Source of the DNA: an uncultured Lachnospiraceae bacterium | GTDB lineage: Bacteria; Bacillota; Clostridia; Lachnospirales; Lachnospiraceae | Reading direction: 5' to 3' | Assembly (NCBI GenBank): GCA_910579395.1 | Contig: CAJTUC010000006.1 | Coordinates: forward strand, 44,639 to 108,638 | Length of the DNA: 64,000 bases | Shown here: positions 1-8,750 of the stretch, in pieces | How the letters are laid out: each line of letters begins with the position of its first letter | Numbering within the stretch: position 1 is the stretch's first letter | Notes under the pieces: model-generated | Seen by the model: the letters and a program-made list of their open reading frames with translations, nothing else | What the model was told of the DNA's origin: nothing | Database searches by the model: none | Translations under genes and position numbers: made by a program

Positions 1-269
1 TATTGAATGATGCCGTTACCATACCGGAAGTATCCATAAAGCAGGTGCCGATCATCAAGGGAGATGCCAAAAGCATTTCTATCGGTGCAGCGAGTATAAT
101 CGCAAAGGTAACAAGGGACCGGCTGATGGTACAGTATGACAGTGTTTTTCCGGAATATGGATTTGCATCCAATAAGGGGTATGGTGCGCAGATACATATT
201 GAGGCTCTGAAAAAATACGGACCATGTCCGATTCACAGAAAAACTTTTATTACACATTTTGTTTCATAA
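1..269 (+). CDS. rnhB: Ribonuclease HII, C-terminal part (5' end outside window)
   Basis: RNase HII removes RNA from RNA-DNA hybrids, including single misincorporated ribonucleotides. Only the last 88 or so residues are present; the reading frame is open at the left edge, so the start and the first catalytic acidic residues are missing. The visible part has the typical family segment KGDAKSISIGAASIIAKVTRDR followed by a YGFxxxKGYG block and a C-terminal HRxTF motif. The next gene, a FliK-like protein, begins 14 bases after the stop. The order rnhB, FliK-like, FlhB-like, yraN matches the ylqF-rnhB-ylqG-ylqH region of Bacillus, which supports the call. Confidence 0.93.
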   Translation, partial: LNDAVTIPEVSIKQVPIIKGDAKSISIGAASIIAKVTRDRLMVQYDSVFPEYGFASNKGYGAQIHIEALKKYGPCPIHRKTFITHFVS

Positions 270-283
270 GTGGGAGGCCAGAA

Positions 284-2086
284 TTGAACTTAGGGAATAT
301 TTTTCAGTCGAAAAATCCGGATATCAAGCAGACGAATTTATCGGGAACAGCCGGGACTGTTTCCGCCGGGGAAAGAAATTACCGTGCGCAGAGTGAAATA
401 AGGAATATGGTGCCGGGGCAGACGATTCAGGGCGAAGTGGTCGGAAAAGAAGGCAATTCGGTGCAGATTGCGTTGGATGAAGAGACAGTCCTGACTGCCA
501 GGCTGGAGCGGGATTTGAATATTGCGCTGGGGCAGGTCATGAGCTTTGAAGTAAAAACGAACAGTGGCTCACAGCTTTTTCTTGCGCCGCTGTATGCCAA
601 TATGGCCAATCAGGCGACGATTTTAAAAGCTTTATCGGCAGCCGGATTACCCGAGAGCGCGAATAATATTCGGATGGTCTCGAATATGATGCAGGAAGGA
701 ATGCCGATTGACAGAGATTCTCTTGCTTATGTGAGCAGACAGCTGCTGGATTTCCCGAACGCGGATCCGGCTTCTGTCATACAGATGATTCGTTTGGGAC
801 TTCCCGTTTCGGAAATCAACATCGGGCAGTTCGAAGCATATAAAAATTATGAGCATCAGATTTTGCAAAGTGCGGAACAGATTATGGAAGAGATTCCGCA
901 GACTTTTCAGGAACTGCTTGCAGAAGGAAAGGATGCTGAGGCGGTTTCCTTTTATGAGCAGATCATAAAGGCTTTTATCGGTACTGAAGGCGCGGAGGGG
1001 CAGACGGAAGCAGGAACACAGGCAGGAGAGGCTGCAAGCGCTGACAATGCTGTGGGGGGAAGTGCTGGAGAAATTTTAGCGGGGACGTTAGCAAAAACTG
1101 CATCGGATGGTCTGGCGGAATCCGGGAACATGCAGGATGGTGAGGAGATTTTGAAAGGATCGCATGCAGAGGCAGAAGGGAAAATGAAGGAAACCCTGCA
1201 GGAAATCGGAAATCAGGAGAACGCTGCGCAGAAGACGGATCGGGAAGCATCGACTCAGGCGGAATTGTCTCCTAAAGCGTGGCAGAGGCTCGGTGAGATG
1301 TTTCAGAAACTCGGAGCGGATGAGGCTTTGTCAAAACAGATTGGAAATGGCAGTCTTTCTCCCAAAGAAGTTCTTACACAGCTTCATCATCTGCTCGAAG
1401 GAAATCCTCATACAATACGGGAGGACTTTCAGGAAGATATCAAAATGCTTTTCGGAAGCAGAGCCTTTCGGAATTTGCTGGAAGCAGGTATGAAAAATGA
1501 CTGGCTGATCAAGCCGGAGGATGTGGCGGATAAGGAAAAGGTGGAACAGCTCTATGAAAGAATCAGGGAGCAGACTGCCAGAATGGAAGCGGCTTTTCAT
1601 ATGGCGGGGAAGGCGGACAGCGCCGGTGCGAAGAGTGTTCAGAATCTGCAGAATAATGTGGACTTTATGAACCAGATGAACCACCTTTTTACCTATATAC
1701 AGCTTCCGCTGAAAATGACGGGAAACGAGGCGCACGGAGACTTATATGTTTATACGAACAAGAAGAGTCTTGCGAAAAAAGATGGAAATGTCAGTGCACT
1801 TCTGCATCTTGATATGGAACATCTCGGCCCGTTGGACGTATATGTCACCATGCAGCAGAATCTGAATAAAGTCAGTACTAGTTTTACCGTCAAAGATGAA
1901 GAGGCACTCAATTTGATCGCTGAGCATATTCATGTCCTGAATGAGCGGCTGGAGAAGCGGGGTTATTCCATGAAGGCGAATTTTCAAATAAAAGAAGACG
2001 GCGCGACAAATATGATGCAGGAAATCCTTGATCAGAATAAAAATATTTCCGTGTTGAGCAAGACATCGTTTGATATGCGCGCATAG
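284..2086 (+). CDS. FliK-like (YlqG-type) protein
   Basis: A 600-residue soluble protein with a flagellar hook-length control (FliK) type C-terminal domain at about residues 460-600 (PLDVYVTMQ, then a long amphipathic helix with NERLEKRGY). The N-terminal 130 residues form a small beta-rich domain (GQTIQGEVVGKEGNSVQI), and residues 230-330 are low-complexity Gly/Ala/Glu. I chose the TTG at 284 because GGGAGG lies at 272-277; a longer frame back to 224 would overlap rnhB without a ribosome-binding site. In Bacillus the equivalent gene, ylqG, lies at the same place, away from the main flagellar operon. True function is unknown; a role in flagellar or secretion-related length control is inference from the domain. 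Confidence 0.8.
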   Translation: MNLGNIFQSKNPDIKQTNLSGTAGTVSAGERNYRAQSEIRNMVPGQTIQGEVVGKEGNSVQIALDEETVLTARLERDLNIALGQVMSFEVKTNSGSQLFLAPLYANMANQATILKALSAAGLPESANNIRMVSNMMQEGMPIDRDSLAYVSRQLLDFPNADPASVIQMIRLGLPVSEINIGQFEAYKNYEHQILQSAEQIMEEIPQTFQELLAEGKDAEAVSFYEQIIKAFIGTEGAEGQTEAGTQAGEAASADNAVGGSAGEILAGTLAKTASDGLAESGNMQDGEEILKGSHAEAEGKMKETLQEIGNQENAAQKTDREASTQAELSPKAWQRLGEMFQKLGADEALSKQIGNGSLSPKEVLTQLHHLLEGNPHTIREDFQEDIKMLFGSRAFRNLLEAGMKNDWLIKPEDVADKEKVEQLYERIREQTARMEAAFHMAGKADSAGAKSVQNLQNNVDFMNQMNHLFTYIQLPLKMTGNEAHGDLYVYTNKKSLAKKDGNVSALLHLDMEHLGPLDVYVTMQQNLNKVSTSFTVKDEEALNLIAEHIHVLNERLEKRGYSMKANFQIKEDGATNMMQEILDQNKNISVLSKTSFDMRA

Positions 2087-2093
2087 GGCGGGA

Positions 2094-2198
2094 AGAAAAT
2101 CTAACGCTTGCGTCAATGGCGCTTTGCGAAGATTTTCTATGGTTCCGCAGAGCGGAACCTTTCTCACCCGAAAGAATGCCCTAATGCGGGCATTCTTC
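2094..2198 (+). repeat. Intergenic multi-hairpin element, class 1 (copy A)
   Basis: Three successive stem-loops fill the gap before the FlhB-like gene: AGAAAATCT/AGATTTTCT (2094-2102 with 2130-2138), GGTTCCGC-aga-GCGGAACC (2141-2159), and AAGAATGCC/GGCATTCTT around a TAAT loop (2172-2197). Copy B after the next gene repeats the same plan with changed but still pairing arms, including the shared TTGCGyCA...GGCGCTTTG block. Confidence 0.7.
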
Positions 2199-2308
2199 CT
2201 GACAAACTTGTTTGTTGTAAGCTTTTGCTTGTCATGGGCTTTTGAGTTTCATACAAGAATCGTCTTGCAGGGTTTTGTCGGAAAATGGGGAATGCAGGAG
2301 GGGATCGG

Positions 2309-2599
2309 ATGCAGAAAGAAAAGGAGAATAAACTGAAACAGGCGATCGCGCTGGAGTTTGACCCGTCGGATGAGGCGCCGCGCGTCATTGCTTCCGGAAG
2401 GGGGGCGTTGGCGAAAAGAATCATTGAGAAGGCAAAAGAGGCGGATGTTCCGGTGCATCGGGATGATAAGCTGGCGGATACGCTTTCCAGACTGGATATC
2501 GGAGAAATGATTCCGCCGGAGCTTTATGAAGTTGTGGCGGAAATACTTGTTTTCGTGGATTCCATGGATAAGATTAAGGCGAAACTCGGAAAAGCATAG
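2309..2599 (+). CDS. FlhB C-terminal-like protein (YlqH/FlhX type)
   Basis: A 96-residue protein similar to the cytoplasmic C-terminal domain of the flagellar export gate protein FlhB/YscU, without the membrane part. Family features visible are AIALEFDPSDEAPRVIASG near residue 10, an AKRIIEKAKEADVPVHRDD stretch, and LADTLSRLDIGEMIPPELYEVVAEIL at the end. FlhB proper has an NPTH cleavage motif, which is absent here, so this is the stand-alone paralogue. Start ATG 2309 is chosen for AGGAGGGG at 2297-2304. It follows the FliK-like gene, again as in Bacillus ylqG-ylqH. Function is not established; a partner of the FliK-like protein is a reasonable inference. Confidence 0.82.
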   Translation: MQKEKENKLKQAIALEFDPSDEAPRVIASGRGALAKRIIEKAKEADVPVHRDDKLADTLSRLDIGEMIPPELYEVVAEILVFVDSMDKIKAKLGKA

Positions 2600-2628
2600 C
2601 GCGAGGAGAAATTCTAAAACTTGCGCCA

Positions 2629-2708
2629 GAGGGCGCTTTGTTAAGAACCTCTACGGTTCGCGCTGCGAACCTTCTTTGCGCGGCAGAATGTCCTGACGGC
2701 CGTTTTGC
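2629..2708 (+). repeat. Intergenic multi-hairpin element, class 1 (copy B)
   Basis: Stem-loops TTGCGCC-aga-GGGCGC, GGTTCGC-gct-GCGAACC (2655-2671) and GCAGAATGTCC-tgac-GGCCGTTTTGC (2683-2708, with G-U pairs) lie between the FlhB-like gene and the ribosome-binding site of yraN. Aligns with copy A at 2094-2198; the arms differ but the pairing is kept. Confidence 0.7.
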
Positions 2709-2731
2709 ATAGGTAACTGAGGAGGGTTAGG

Positions 2732-3085
2732 TTGAACAGAAGAAAAATCGGCGATGCACAGGAGGAGTTGGCCTGTCGGTATCTTGTGAAACAGGGTGTG
2801 CGGCTCATGGAGCGAAATTTCCGGTGCAGGCAGGGTGAGATTGATATCATCGGGTATGAGAAGGAATATCTTGTATTTTTTGAAGTAAAATACAGGAAGA
2901 ATGATTTCAGAGGAAATGCGGCGGAGGCAGTCGGATTTGGGAAGCAGCGGAAGATATGCAGGGTATCCGATTATTACAGGATGATACACGGATGCCCTTC
3001 GGATACGCCGGTCCGTTTTGATGTCATAGCGATTGACGGCGGCAGGATTGAATGGATTCGAAATGCCTTTGATTACATAGGCTGA
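2732..3085 (+). CDS. yraN: YraN family (UPF0102) endonuclease-fold protein
   Basis: A 117-residue protein of the YraN/UPF0102 family, which has a restriction-endonuclease-like fold. Conserved features seen are GDAQEELACRYL at the N-terminus, RNFRCRQGEIDIIG with the acidic pair, and FFEVKYRKND giving the E-x-K part of the PD-ExK-type site. The start is TTG at 2732, preceded by GGAGGG at 2721-2726; no ATG fits. It lies downstream of rnhB and the ylqGH-like genes, a common firmicute arrangement. The cellular role of the family is still uncertain, with suggestions of DNA recombination or repair. Confidence 0.9.
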   Translation: MNRRKIGDAQEELACRYLVKQGVRLMERNFRCRQGEIDIIGYEKEYLVFFEVKYRKNDFRGNAAEAVGFGKQRKICRVSDYYRMIHGCPSDTPVRFDVIAIDGGRIEWIRNAFDYIG

Positions 3086-3150
3086 AAAAACAGAGTTTTT
3101 TCAAATGCGAATTTACATTTAGAGGATGTAAATATTGCAGACTGAGAAAG
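3083..3150 (+). repeat. Intergenic paired hairpin, class 2 (copy C)
   Basis: First stem-loop TGAAAAAAC-aga-GTTTTTTCA (3083-3103), linker with TGCG, second stem-loop ATTTACAT/ATGTAAAT (3111-3133), then GCAGACTGAGAAAG at 3137-3150 leading into the pgeF ribosome-binding site. Same plan as the copies at 15812, 32241, 49041 and 50416. Confidence 0.7.
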
Positions 3151-3163
3151 CGGGAGGATAGAT

Positions 3164-4024
3164 ATGGAAAAAATCAAAAGGAAGCCTAATAGGCTGCAAA
3201 TGAAACAGAACAGGCAGGGAGCAGCCGAATATTTGACATTTCCGCTTATAGAAGAGACAGGGGCCGTCAGACACCTTTTTTCGACCAGACTGGGCGGCGT
3301 AAGCGATGGTATTTTTGCGTCCATGAATCTCAGTTACACGAGGGGAGATGAAAAAGCGGCGGTAGATGAAAACTATCGCAGGATTGCGGGGCTGCTCGGA
3401 TGTGAGCCGGAGGATATCGTGTGTTCCGACCAGACCCATACGACCAATATCCGGGTGGTAGAGGAGAAAGACAAAGGAAAGGGAATCATTCGTCCGAAGG
3501 ACTATACGGATATCGACGGATTGATCACCAATGTACCCGGTATCGTTCTCGCAACTTTTTATGCGGATTGTGTGCCGCTTTTTTTTATTGATACGGAGAA
3601 AAAGGCAGTAGGCTTATCTCATTCGGGCTGGCGGGGGACGGTTGGAAGGATGGGACAGTGTACGATAGAGGCGATGCAGAAGGCATATGGAACGAGGCCG
3701 GAGGATGTGGTCGCCGCAATCGGGCCGTCTATTTGCCAAGACTGTTATGAAGTCAGCGAGGATGTGGCGGATGCTTTTTATCGGGAATTTCATGGACCGG
3801 GGCATGGAGAAGCGATTCTTCTTTCGAAGGGAAACGGAAAGTATCAGCTTAACTTGTGGCGGGCGAATCAGATTGTATTGGAGGAGGCGGGGGTCTTGCC
3901 TGAAAAAATACAGGTGACGGATATTTGTACCTGCTGTAATCCGGCTTATCTTTTTTCTCACCGGGCAAGTCAGGGAAAACGTGGAAATTTAGGGGCATTT
4001 TTAGGGCTTCTTTCGGAGAATTAA
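3164..4024 (+). CDS. pgeF: Peptidoglycan editing factor PgeF (YfiH/laccase-domain family)
   Basis: A 286-residue cytosolic protein of the YfiH (Cu-oxidase_4) family. Members have been described as purine nucleoside phosphorylases/adenosine deaminases with metal-dependent laccase activity, and as PgeF, which removes wrong amino acids from peptidoglycan precursors. The metal-ligand motifs are all present: DQTHTT (His about 92), YADCVPL (Cys about 136) and HSGWRG (His about 153), with the C-terminal CTCCNPAYLFSHR block. GGGAGG at 3152-3157 supports ATG 3164. It ends the yraN-side group; a separate two-component system follows. The exact substrate cannot be told from sequence. Confidence 0.9.
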   Translation: MEKIKRKPNRLQMKQNRQGAAEYLTFPLIEETGAVRHLFSTRLGGVSDGIFASMNLSYTRGDEKAAVDENYRRIAGLLGCEPEDIVCSDQTHTTNIRVVEEKDKGKGIIRPKDYTDIDGLITNVPGIVLATFYADCVPLFFIDTEKKAVGLSHSGWRGTVGRMGQCTIEAMQKAYGTRPEDVVAAIGPSICQDCYEVSEDVADAFYREFHGPGHGEAILLSKGNGKYQLNLWRANQIVLEEAGVLPEKIQVTDICTCCNPAYLFSHRASQGKRGNLGAFLGLLSEN

Positions 4025-4138
4025 GAAAATATTAAATAAATTCCCACGAATTCCTTTCATTTTTTATGTTTCAATAGAGATAACCCAAAGTCAGCTGTTC
4101 AAAGGAGATGGCTGACACGACAAAAGAGAGGTATAAAG

Positions 4139-4831
4139 ATGGCGAATATTCTTGTATGTGATGACGATAAGGAAATTGTAGATGCGATAGAAATCTATCT
4201 GCTGCAGGAAGGTTATCATATTTTCAAAGCATATGACGGCGAGCAGGCGATCAAAGTTCTGAAGCAGACGACGATTCATCTGCTCATCATGGATGTGATG
4301 ATGCCTAGACTCGACGGCATTCATGCAACGTTGAAGATAAGGGAATATTCCAGCATTCCGATCATTATCCTTTCTGCCAAATCGGAAGACAGCGACAAAA
4401 TTCTGGGGCTGAATATCGGAGCCGATGATTATGTGACGAAGCCTTTTAACCCGTTAGAGCTGGTAGCAAGGGTGAAGTCCAATTTGAGGCGGTATACGAT
4501 GCTCGGTAATCTCAATACGGAAAATAATGCGCTGTTTCAGGTAGGCGGCCTCTGTATGAATGACGATACGAAGGAAGTCACTGTAGATGGTGAAAACGTC
4601 AAGCTGACACCGATTGAATATAATATTCTGCTTCTTCTCGTCAAGAACTGCGGCAGGGTCTTTTCCATCGACCAGATTTATGAAAGTATCTGGAATGAAG
4701 AAGCAATTGGTGCGGACAATACGGTCGCGGTCCATATCAGGCATATTCGGGAGAAGATTGAGATCAATCCCAAAGATCCACGTTACCTGAAAGTCGTATG
4801 GGGAGTCGGTTATAAGATTGAGAAACAATAA
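4139..4831 (+). CDS. OmpR-family response regulator
   Basis: A 230-residue two-domain regulator. The receiver domain (residues 1-120) has the acidic pocket CDDD at 7-10, phosphoacceptor Asp52 in MDVMMPRLDG and the conserved Lys in ADDYVTKPF. The C-terminal winged helix (about 130-228) ends with the usual DNTVAVHIRHIREKIE and VWGVGYKIE. It resembles VanR-type regulators. GAGAGG at 4126-4131 precedes ATG 4139. The histidine kinase gene starts 28 bases downstream, so the two form one unit. The target genes are not evident in the window. Confidence 0.93.
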   Translation: MANILVCDDDKEIVDAIEIYLLQEGYHIFKAYDGEQAIKVLKQTTIHLLIMDVMMPRLDGIHATLKIREYSSIPIIILSAKSEDSDKILGLNIGADDYVTKPFNPLELVARVKSNLRRYTMLGNLNTENNALFQVGGLCMNDDTKEVTVDGENVKLTPIEYNILLLLVKNCGRVFSIDQIYESIWNEEAIGADNTVAVHIRHIREKIEINPKDPRYLKVVWGVGYKIEKQ

Positions 4832-4859
4832 AAGTGAACGGACTGAAGGGAAGGATCAT

Positions 4860-7466
4860 ATGAAAAGAAGGAAAAAGAAGGCCGGCAGAAATGGCAGGGC
4901 AGTTCTGCAGGTGCTGCAGCATCTTCTACTTGTGATTGCAGTTGTTGCAACCCTTATTGTGACAACAGGATCTACGGTAGTTATACAGGGTCTGCACGGC
5001 AGTGAGAATTATAATCTCCATGCTTCGGATAAAGAGGAAACTTATGAAGAATCGGAACTGTTCAATAAAATTTATGGCAGAGCAGCAATGGATATCATAC
5101 GGTTCGGCGTTATTCGGAGCCAGTTGGAGACAGACGGCGAATTTGACGGCATGAAGGTGATTGATGTGACGGCATATAACTGCCGGGATACTGGGTTGCC
5201 GGAGCAGTATGTAACGGCGAGATACTATCTGGAAGATTTGCTGAAATGGCAGAGTTATGGGATGGAATATGAACTCACCGATATGACCGTGGCGCAAATG
5301 AAAGAATTTTTAAGCAATCGGACTACGTTGACGATTTTGGACCCGGACAGTAAATATTATAATACTTCCGATGCCAATTATATGAAGTCAGACATCGGCA
5401 GTTATACTTTTGTGGATGACGTATCCGCTAACATGCTGCCATCGAATGGCTGGGATGAATGGTATGATGAAGATGATATTCTTCAGTTGAATGTATTGGT
5501 GAACCGTTACAAAACGGTAGACGGGAAAAATATCGAAGAATACACGGCGGACCCTGAAAGCTATGCAGAACTCTGCGAAAATGTGTCAGTGGCGATGCAG
5601 AGCCTTGCTTATAATTATAGTGAGTATCTGACCTATCAGGAATATTATGACAGTGCAAATACGAATCTTCGTTACTGCATCGAGAAAACGGTCGGCGATC
5701 ATACGGAATATTTTACGAATATGGAAGATTTGATCACACTGGAGGAATTGCGGGAAGAAGTAAATGATACGAATATGGCGGATTTTTTTGAAAAGCGCTT
5801 TGATGGGAAATTTTCGGGCAGTAAAAGCAAATATTTGTATTACAGCCCTTCTGAGATGATTTATGAAAGCAATTCTGCAATTCAGGAAAAAACGATACGG
5901 AGTATTGTGCGGGAATATGATTATGCTTATCCTGAAAACATCCGTATCTGGGTCGGTGTGGATTCTTCCTATCCGGTCAGCGATGCTTTTACACAGGGAA
6001 GAGCCGGTTTCCAGAATTATCTTCCTTACTTCTGGCAGTGGGTCACACTCGTGGTTGTGTCGATTGTTTTATATTTTGTACTGTTGATTTATCTGACAGG
6101 TGCATCGGGCAAAGAGAAGGATGAAGAAGGAAATGTTTATACTGCATTAAGCAGATTTGACAGCATACCGACTGAGGCGGCGCTGATACTGGGAATTATG
6201 GCAGTAGCGGCTATCGTTTTGGCCGCGTTGGCAGCGAATTGGTTCCTGGTAAGTTATGAAACGATTTATACGGTCTGGTTTAAGGTGGCGGCAGGTGTTA
6301 CCGTATTACTTCTCGATATTCTGTTCTGTTTCTTCTATTATAGCCTGGTCAGAAGAATCCGGGCGGGAATTCTTTGGAAGAACAGTTATTTAAAGAAAAT
6401 TGTGCGTAAATGTTCCCAGCTGTTTCTGGAGGTATATGACAATGGAAATATTGTTGTCAGGACCTGGGGACCGTATATCGTATTTCTTGCCTTTAATCTG
6501 CTGATGATCATGTTAGGGCTTTTTACGAGTGTGCCGGCGATTTTAGGAGTTCTGATTGCGTTTGTGGTCGATATGCTTGTTGGTGGTCTATTGTATCTGG
6601 ATGTGAAAGAACGACAGAATATTGTATCGGGCATTGAAAAGATTGCGGAAGGAAACTTTTCCTATCAGATCAGTCAGGAAAATCTGCATGGGGATAATCT
6701 TGTGCTTGCCAAATCGGTGAACAGCATCGGAAACGGCATTAAAAATGCGGTAGAGATCAGTATGAAGGATGAACGCATGAAGGCGGACCTGATCACGAAT
6801 GTTTCCCATGATATCAAGACGCCTCTGACTTCTATTATCAATTATGTGGATTTGATCAAGCGGGAGCAGATGGATAATGAGCGGGTGCGGAATTATATTC
6901 AGGTCCTGGATGAGAAATCACAACGGTTAAAGCAGTTGACCGATGATCTGGTAGAGGCAAGTAAGATATCTTCCGGCAACATCAACTTACATTTTGAGAA
7001 GATTAATGTGACCGAATTGTTAAATCAGACGATTGGAGAGTTTTCGGAGAAGTTCGACCAGAAGAACCTGACGATCGTCATGAATGTCAATACTTCCGGA
7101 GCGGTCATCGAAGCGGACAGCAGAAGTATCTGGCGCGTTATGGAAAACCTGTTCAATAATATTTATAAATATGCGCTGGAAGGAACGAGAGTCTACATCG
7201 CGGTAAACAGCCTGACCGGAGATGGCGGGCAGAGGCAGGAACTGATAGAAATATCCATTAAAAATATTTCTGAAAAAGAGTTGAACTGCAATCCGGAAGA
7301 ACTGACGGAACGCTTTATCAGAGGAGATGAATCCCGAACGACCGAAGGAAGCGGGCTTGGCTTATCCATCGCCAAGAATCTGACGGAGGCACAGCACGGT
7401 ACTTTTGAAATTCTATTGGATGGCGATCTGTTCAAGGTGATATTGACGTTTCCCATGATAGTATGA
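4860..7466 (+). CDS. Large multi-span sensor histidine kinase
   Basis: An 868-residue membrane sensor kinase, partner of the regulator just upstream. One N-terminal membrane helix (about residues 20-42) is followed by a roughly 340-residue extracytoplasmic domain rich in Tyr, Asp and Glu that I do not recognise, then five or six membrane helices (about 390-580), a HAMP-like linker, the HisKA helix with the phosphorylated His650 in NVSHDIKTPLTS, and a HATPase domain with N box NLFNNIYKYA and G box GSGLGLSIAKNL. ATG 4860 is used because GAAGGGAAGG lies just upstream; an in-frame TTG at 4818 lacks a good site. The multi-span membrane block between sensor and kinase is unusual for this class. Confidence 0.9.
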   Translation: MKRRKKKAGRNGRAVLQVLQHLLLVIAVVATLIVTTGSTVVIQGLHGSENYNLHASDKEETYEESELFNKIYGRAAMDIIRFGVIRSQLETDGEFDGMKVIDVTAYNCRDTGLPEQYVTARYYLEDLLKWQSYGMEYELTDMTVAQMKEFLSNRTTLTILDPDSKYYNTSDANYMKSDIGSYTFVDDVSANMLPSNGWDEWYDEDDILQLNVLVNRYKTVDGKNIEEYTADPESYAELCENVSVAMQSLAYNYSEYLTYQEYYDSANTNLRYCIEKTVGDHTEYFTNMEDLITLEELREEVNDTNMADFFEKRFDGKFSGSKSKYLYYSPSEMIYESNSAIQEKTIRSIVREYDYAYPENIRIWVGVDSSYPVSDAFTQGRAGFQNYLPYFWQWVTLVVVSIVLYFVLLIYLTGASGKEKDEEGNVYTALSRFDSIPTEAALILGIMAVAAIVLAALAANWFLVSYETIYTVWFKVAAGVTVLLLDILFCFFYYSLVRRIRAGILWKNSYLKKIVRKCSQLFLEVYDNGNIVVRTWGPYIVFLAFNLLMIMLGLFTSVPAILGVLIAFVVDMLVGGLLYLDVKERQNIVSGIEKIAEGNFSYQISQENLHGDNLVLAKSVNSIGNGIKNAVEISMKDERMKADLITNVSHDIKTPLTSIINYVDLIKREQMDNERVRNYIQVLDEKSQRLKQLTDDLVEASKISSGNINLHFEKINVTELLNQTIGEFSEKFDQKNLTIVMNVNTSGAVIEADSRSIWRVMENLFNNIYKYALEGTRVYIAVNSLTGDGGQRQELIEISIKNISEKELNCNPEELTERFIRGDESRTTEGSGLGLSIAKNLTEAQHGTFEILLDGDLFKVILTFPMIV

Positions 7467-7480
7467 GATGCGGGCTTATA

Positions 7481-7514
7481 AATGCAGGGGCTTAGACAGC
7501 CCTTGCATTTTTTA
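7481..7514 (+). terminator. Rho-independent terminator after the kinase gene
   Basis: AATGCAGGGGCT and AGCCCTTGCATT pair (one G-U) around a 5-base loop and are followed by a T run. The T run ends at an ATG (7514), so the MFS gene most likely starts further on at 7559. Confidence 0.85.
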
Positions 7515-7558
7515 TGGAGAAATTATATCATACATATGACAAAGGAGTGCAGTATGCC

Positions 7559-8746
7559 ATGAAGAACAAATACCAGAAGACAATCTATGCCTGCTTTATC
7601 GGTTACATCGTACAGGCGATCATCAATAATTTCGTACCGCTTTTATTTTTAACATTTCAGGACAGTTATGGGATTCCGTTGTCGAAGATTACGCTGCTCG
7701 TAACCTTCAACTTCGGTCTTCAGCTGCTGGTGGACCTCGCATCTGTAGGATTTGTGGATAAGATCGGTTACAGGGCATCGATGGTCATTGCCCATGTTCT
7801 CAGCACTGCCGGATTATTTTTGCTCGCCGTCCTGCCGGAACTGCTGCCGGATCCTTTCATGGGGATTTTTCTGGCAGTAGTCATTTATGCGGTAGGCGGT
7901 GGGCTTTTGGAGGTGCTGGTAAGCCCTGTGGTGGAAGCATGTCCTTCAGAGCATAAAGAGCAGACGATGAGCTTGCTGCATTCTTTTTACTGTTGGGGAC
8001 ATGTGGGCGTGGTACTGGTATCCACTGCGTTCTTTCGGGTTTTCGGCATTGGGAACTGGAAGATTCTTGCCTGTATCTGGGCGATCGTGCCGCTTTGTAA
8101 TATGATAGCGTTTACGAGAGTGCCGATTGCTTCTTTACTGGAAGACGGGGAAAAAGGATTTACGATAAAAGAACTGGCAAAACAGAAAATATTTTGGGTA
8201 TTCATGCTCATGATGCTCTGCGCCGGAGCCAGCGAGCAGGCGGTGAGTCAGTGGGCTTCGACGTTTGCGGAAAGAGGTCTGGGCGTGAGCAAGACACTGG
8301 GAGATCTGGCGGGGCCGATGGCTTTTGCCGTTTTGATGGGAACTTCCAGGGCGTTTTACGGAAAATACGGGGAAAAGATAAATCTGGACCATTTTATGGC
8401 AGGCAGCAGTATTCTCTGTATGGCGGCTTATCTGTGTATTTCCCTCGTACCGAGTCCCGTATTCGGGCTGGTGGGCTGTGCGGTTTGCGGCTTGTCGGTG
8501 GGCATTATGTGGCCGGGAACTTTCAGCAAGGCAGCGGCTGATATCCCGCGGGGCGGCACGGCGTTATTTGCCATGATGGCTCTCGCCGGGGATATGGGCT
8601 GCTCCGGCGGGCCGACTTTGGTCGGCATGATTTCCAGTCAGTTTAATGATGATTTGAAAAAAGGGATTCTGGCAGCAGTCATATTTCCGCTATTGCTGCT
8701 TGTAGGGATTTTGATGAGCAGATCATCGGCAAAGAGCGAGAGGTAA
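7559..8746 (+). CDS. MFS transporter (sugar/unknown substrate)
   Basis: A 395-residue major facilitator with about 12 hydrophobic segments and the loop 2-3 signature DLASVGFVDKIGYR (GxxxDxxGxR-like). The second half has GKYGEKINLDHFMAGSS in the equivalent loop. AAAGGAG at 7541-7547 points to ATG 7559; an earlier in-frame ATG at 7514 lies in the terminator tail. It is followed after 4 bases by a response regulator, so it may be co-transcribed with and controlled by that system. Members of this FucP/YbjJ-like branch carry sugars or unknown compounds; the substrate cannot be told. Confidence 0.85.
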   Translation: MKNKYQKTIYACFIGYIVQAIINNFVPLLFLTFQDSYGIPLSKITLLVTFNFGLQLLVDLASVGFVDKIGYRASMVIAHVLSTAGLFLLAVLPELLPDPFMGIFLAVVIYAVGGGLLEVLVSPVVEACPSEHKEQTMSLLHSFYCWGHVGVVLVSTAFFRVFGIGNWKILACIWAIVPLCNMIAFTRVPIASLLEDGEKGFTIKELAKQKIFWVFMLMMLCAGASEQAVSQWASTFAERGLGVSKTLGDLAGPMAFAVLMGTSRAFYGKYGEKINLDHFMAGSSILCMAAYLCISLVPSPVFGLVGCAVCGLSVGIMWPGTFSKAAADIPRGGTALFAMMALAGDMGCSGGPTLVGMISSQFNDDLKKGILAAVIFPLLLLVGILMSRSSAKSER

Positions 8747-8750
8747 TCTG

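Noticed and set aside
4108..4161. Possible leader peptide before the first response regulator
   Set aside because: AAAGGAG directly touches the ATG with no spacing, and the frame runs into the regulator gene; no attenuator hairpin set follows.
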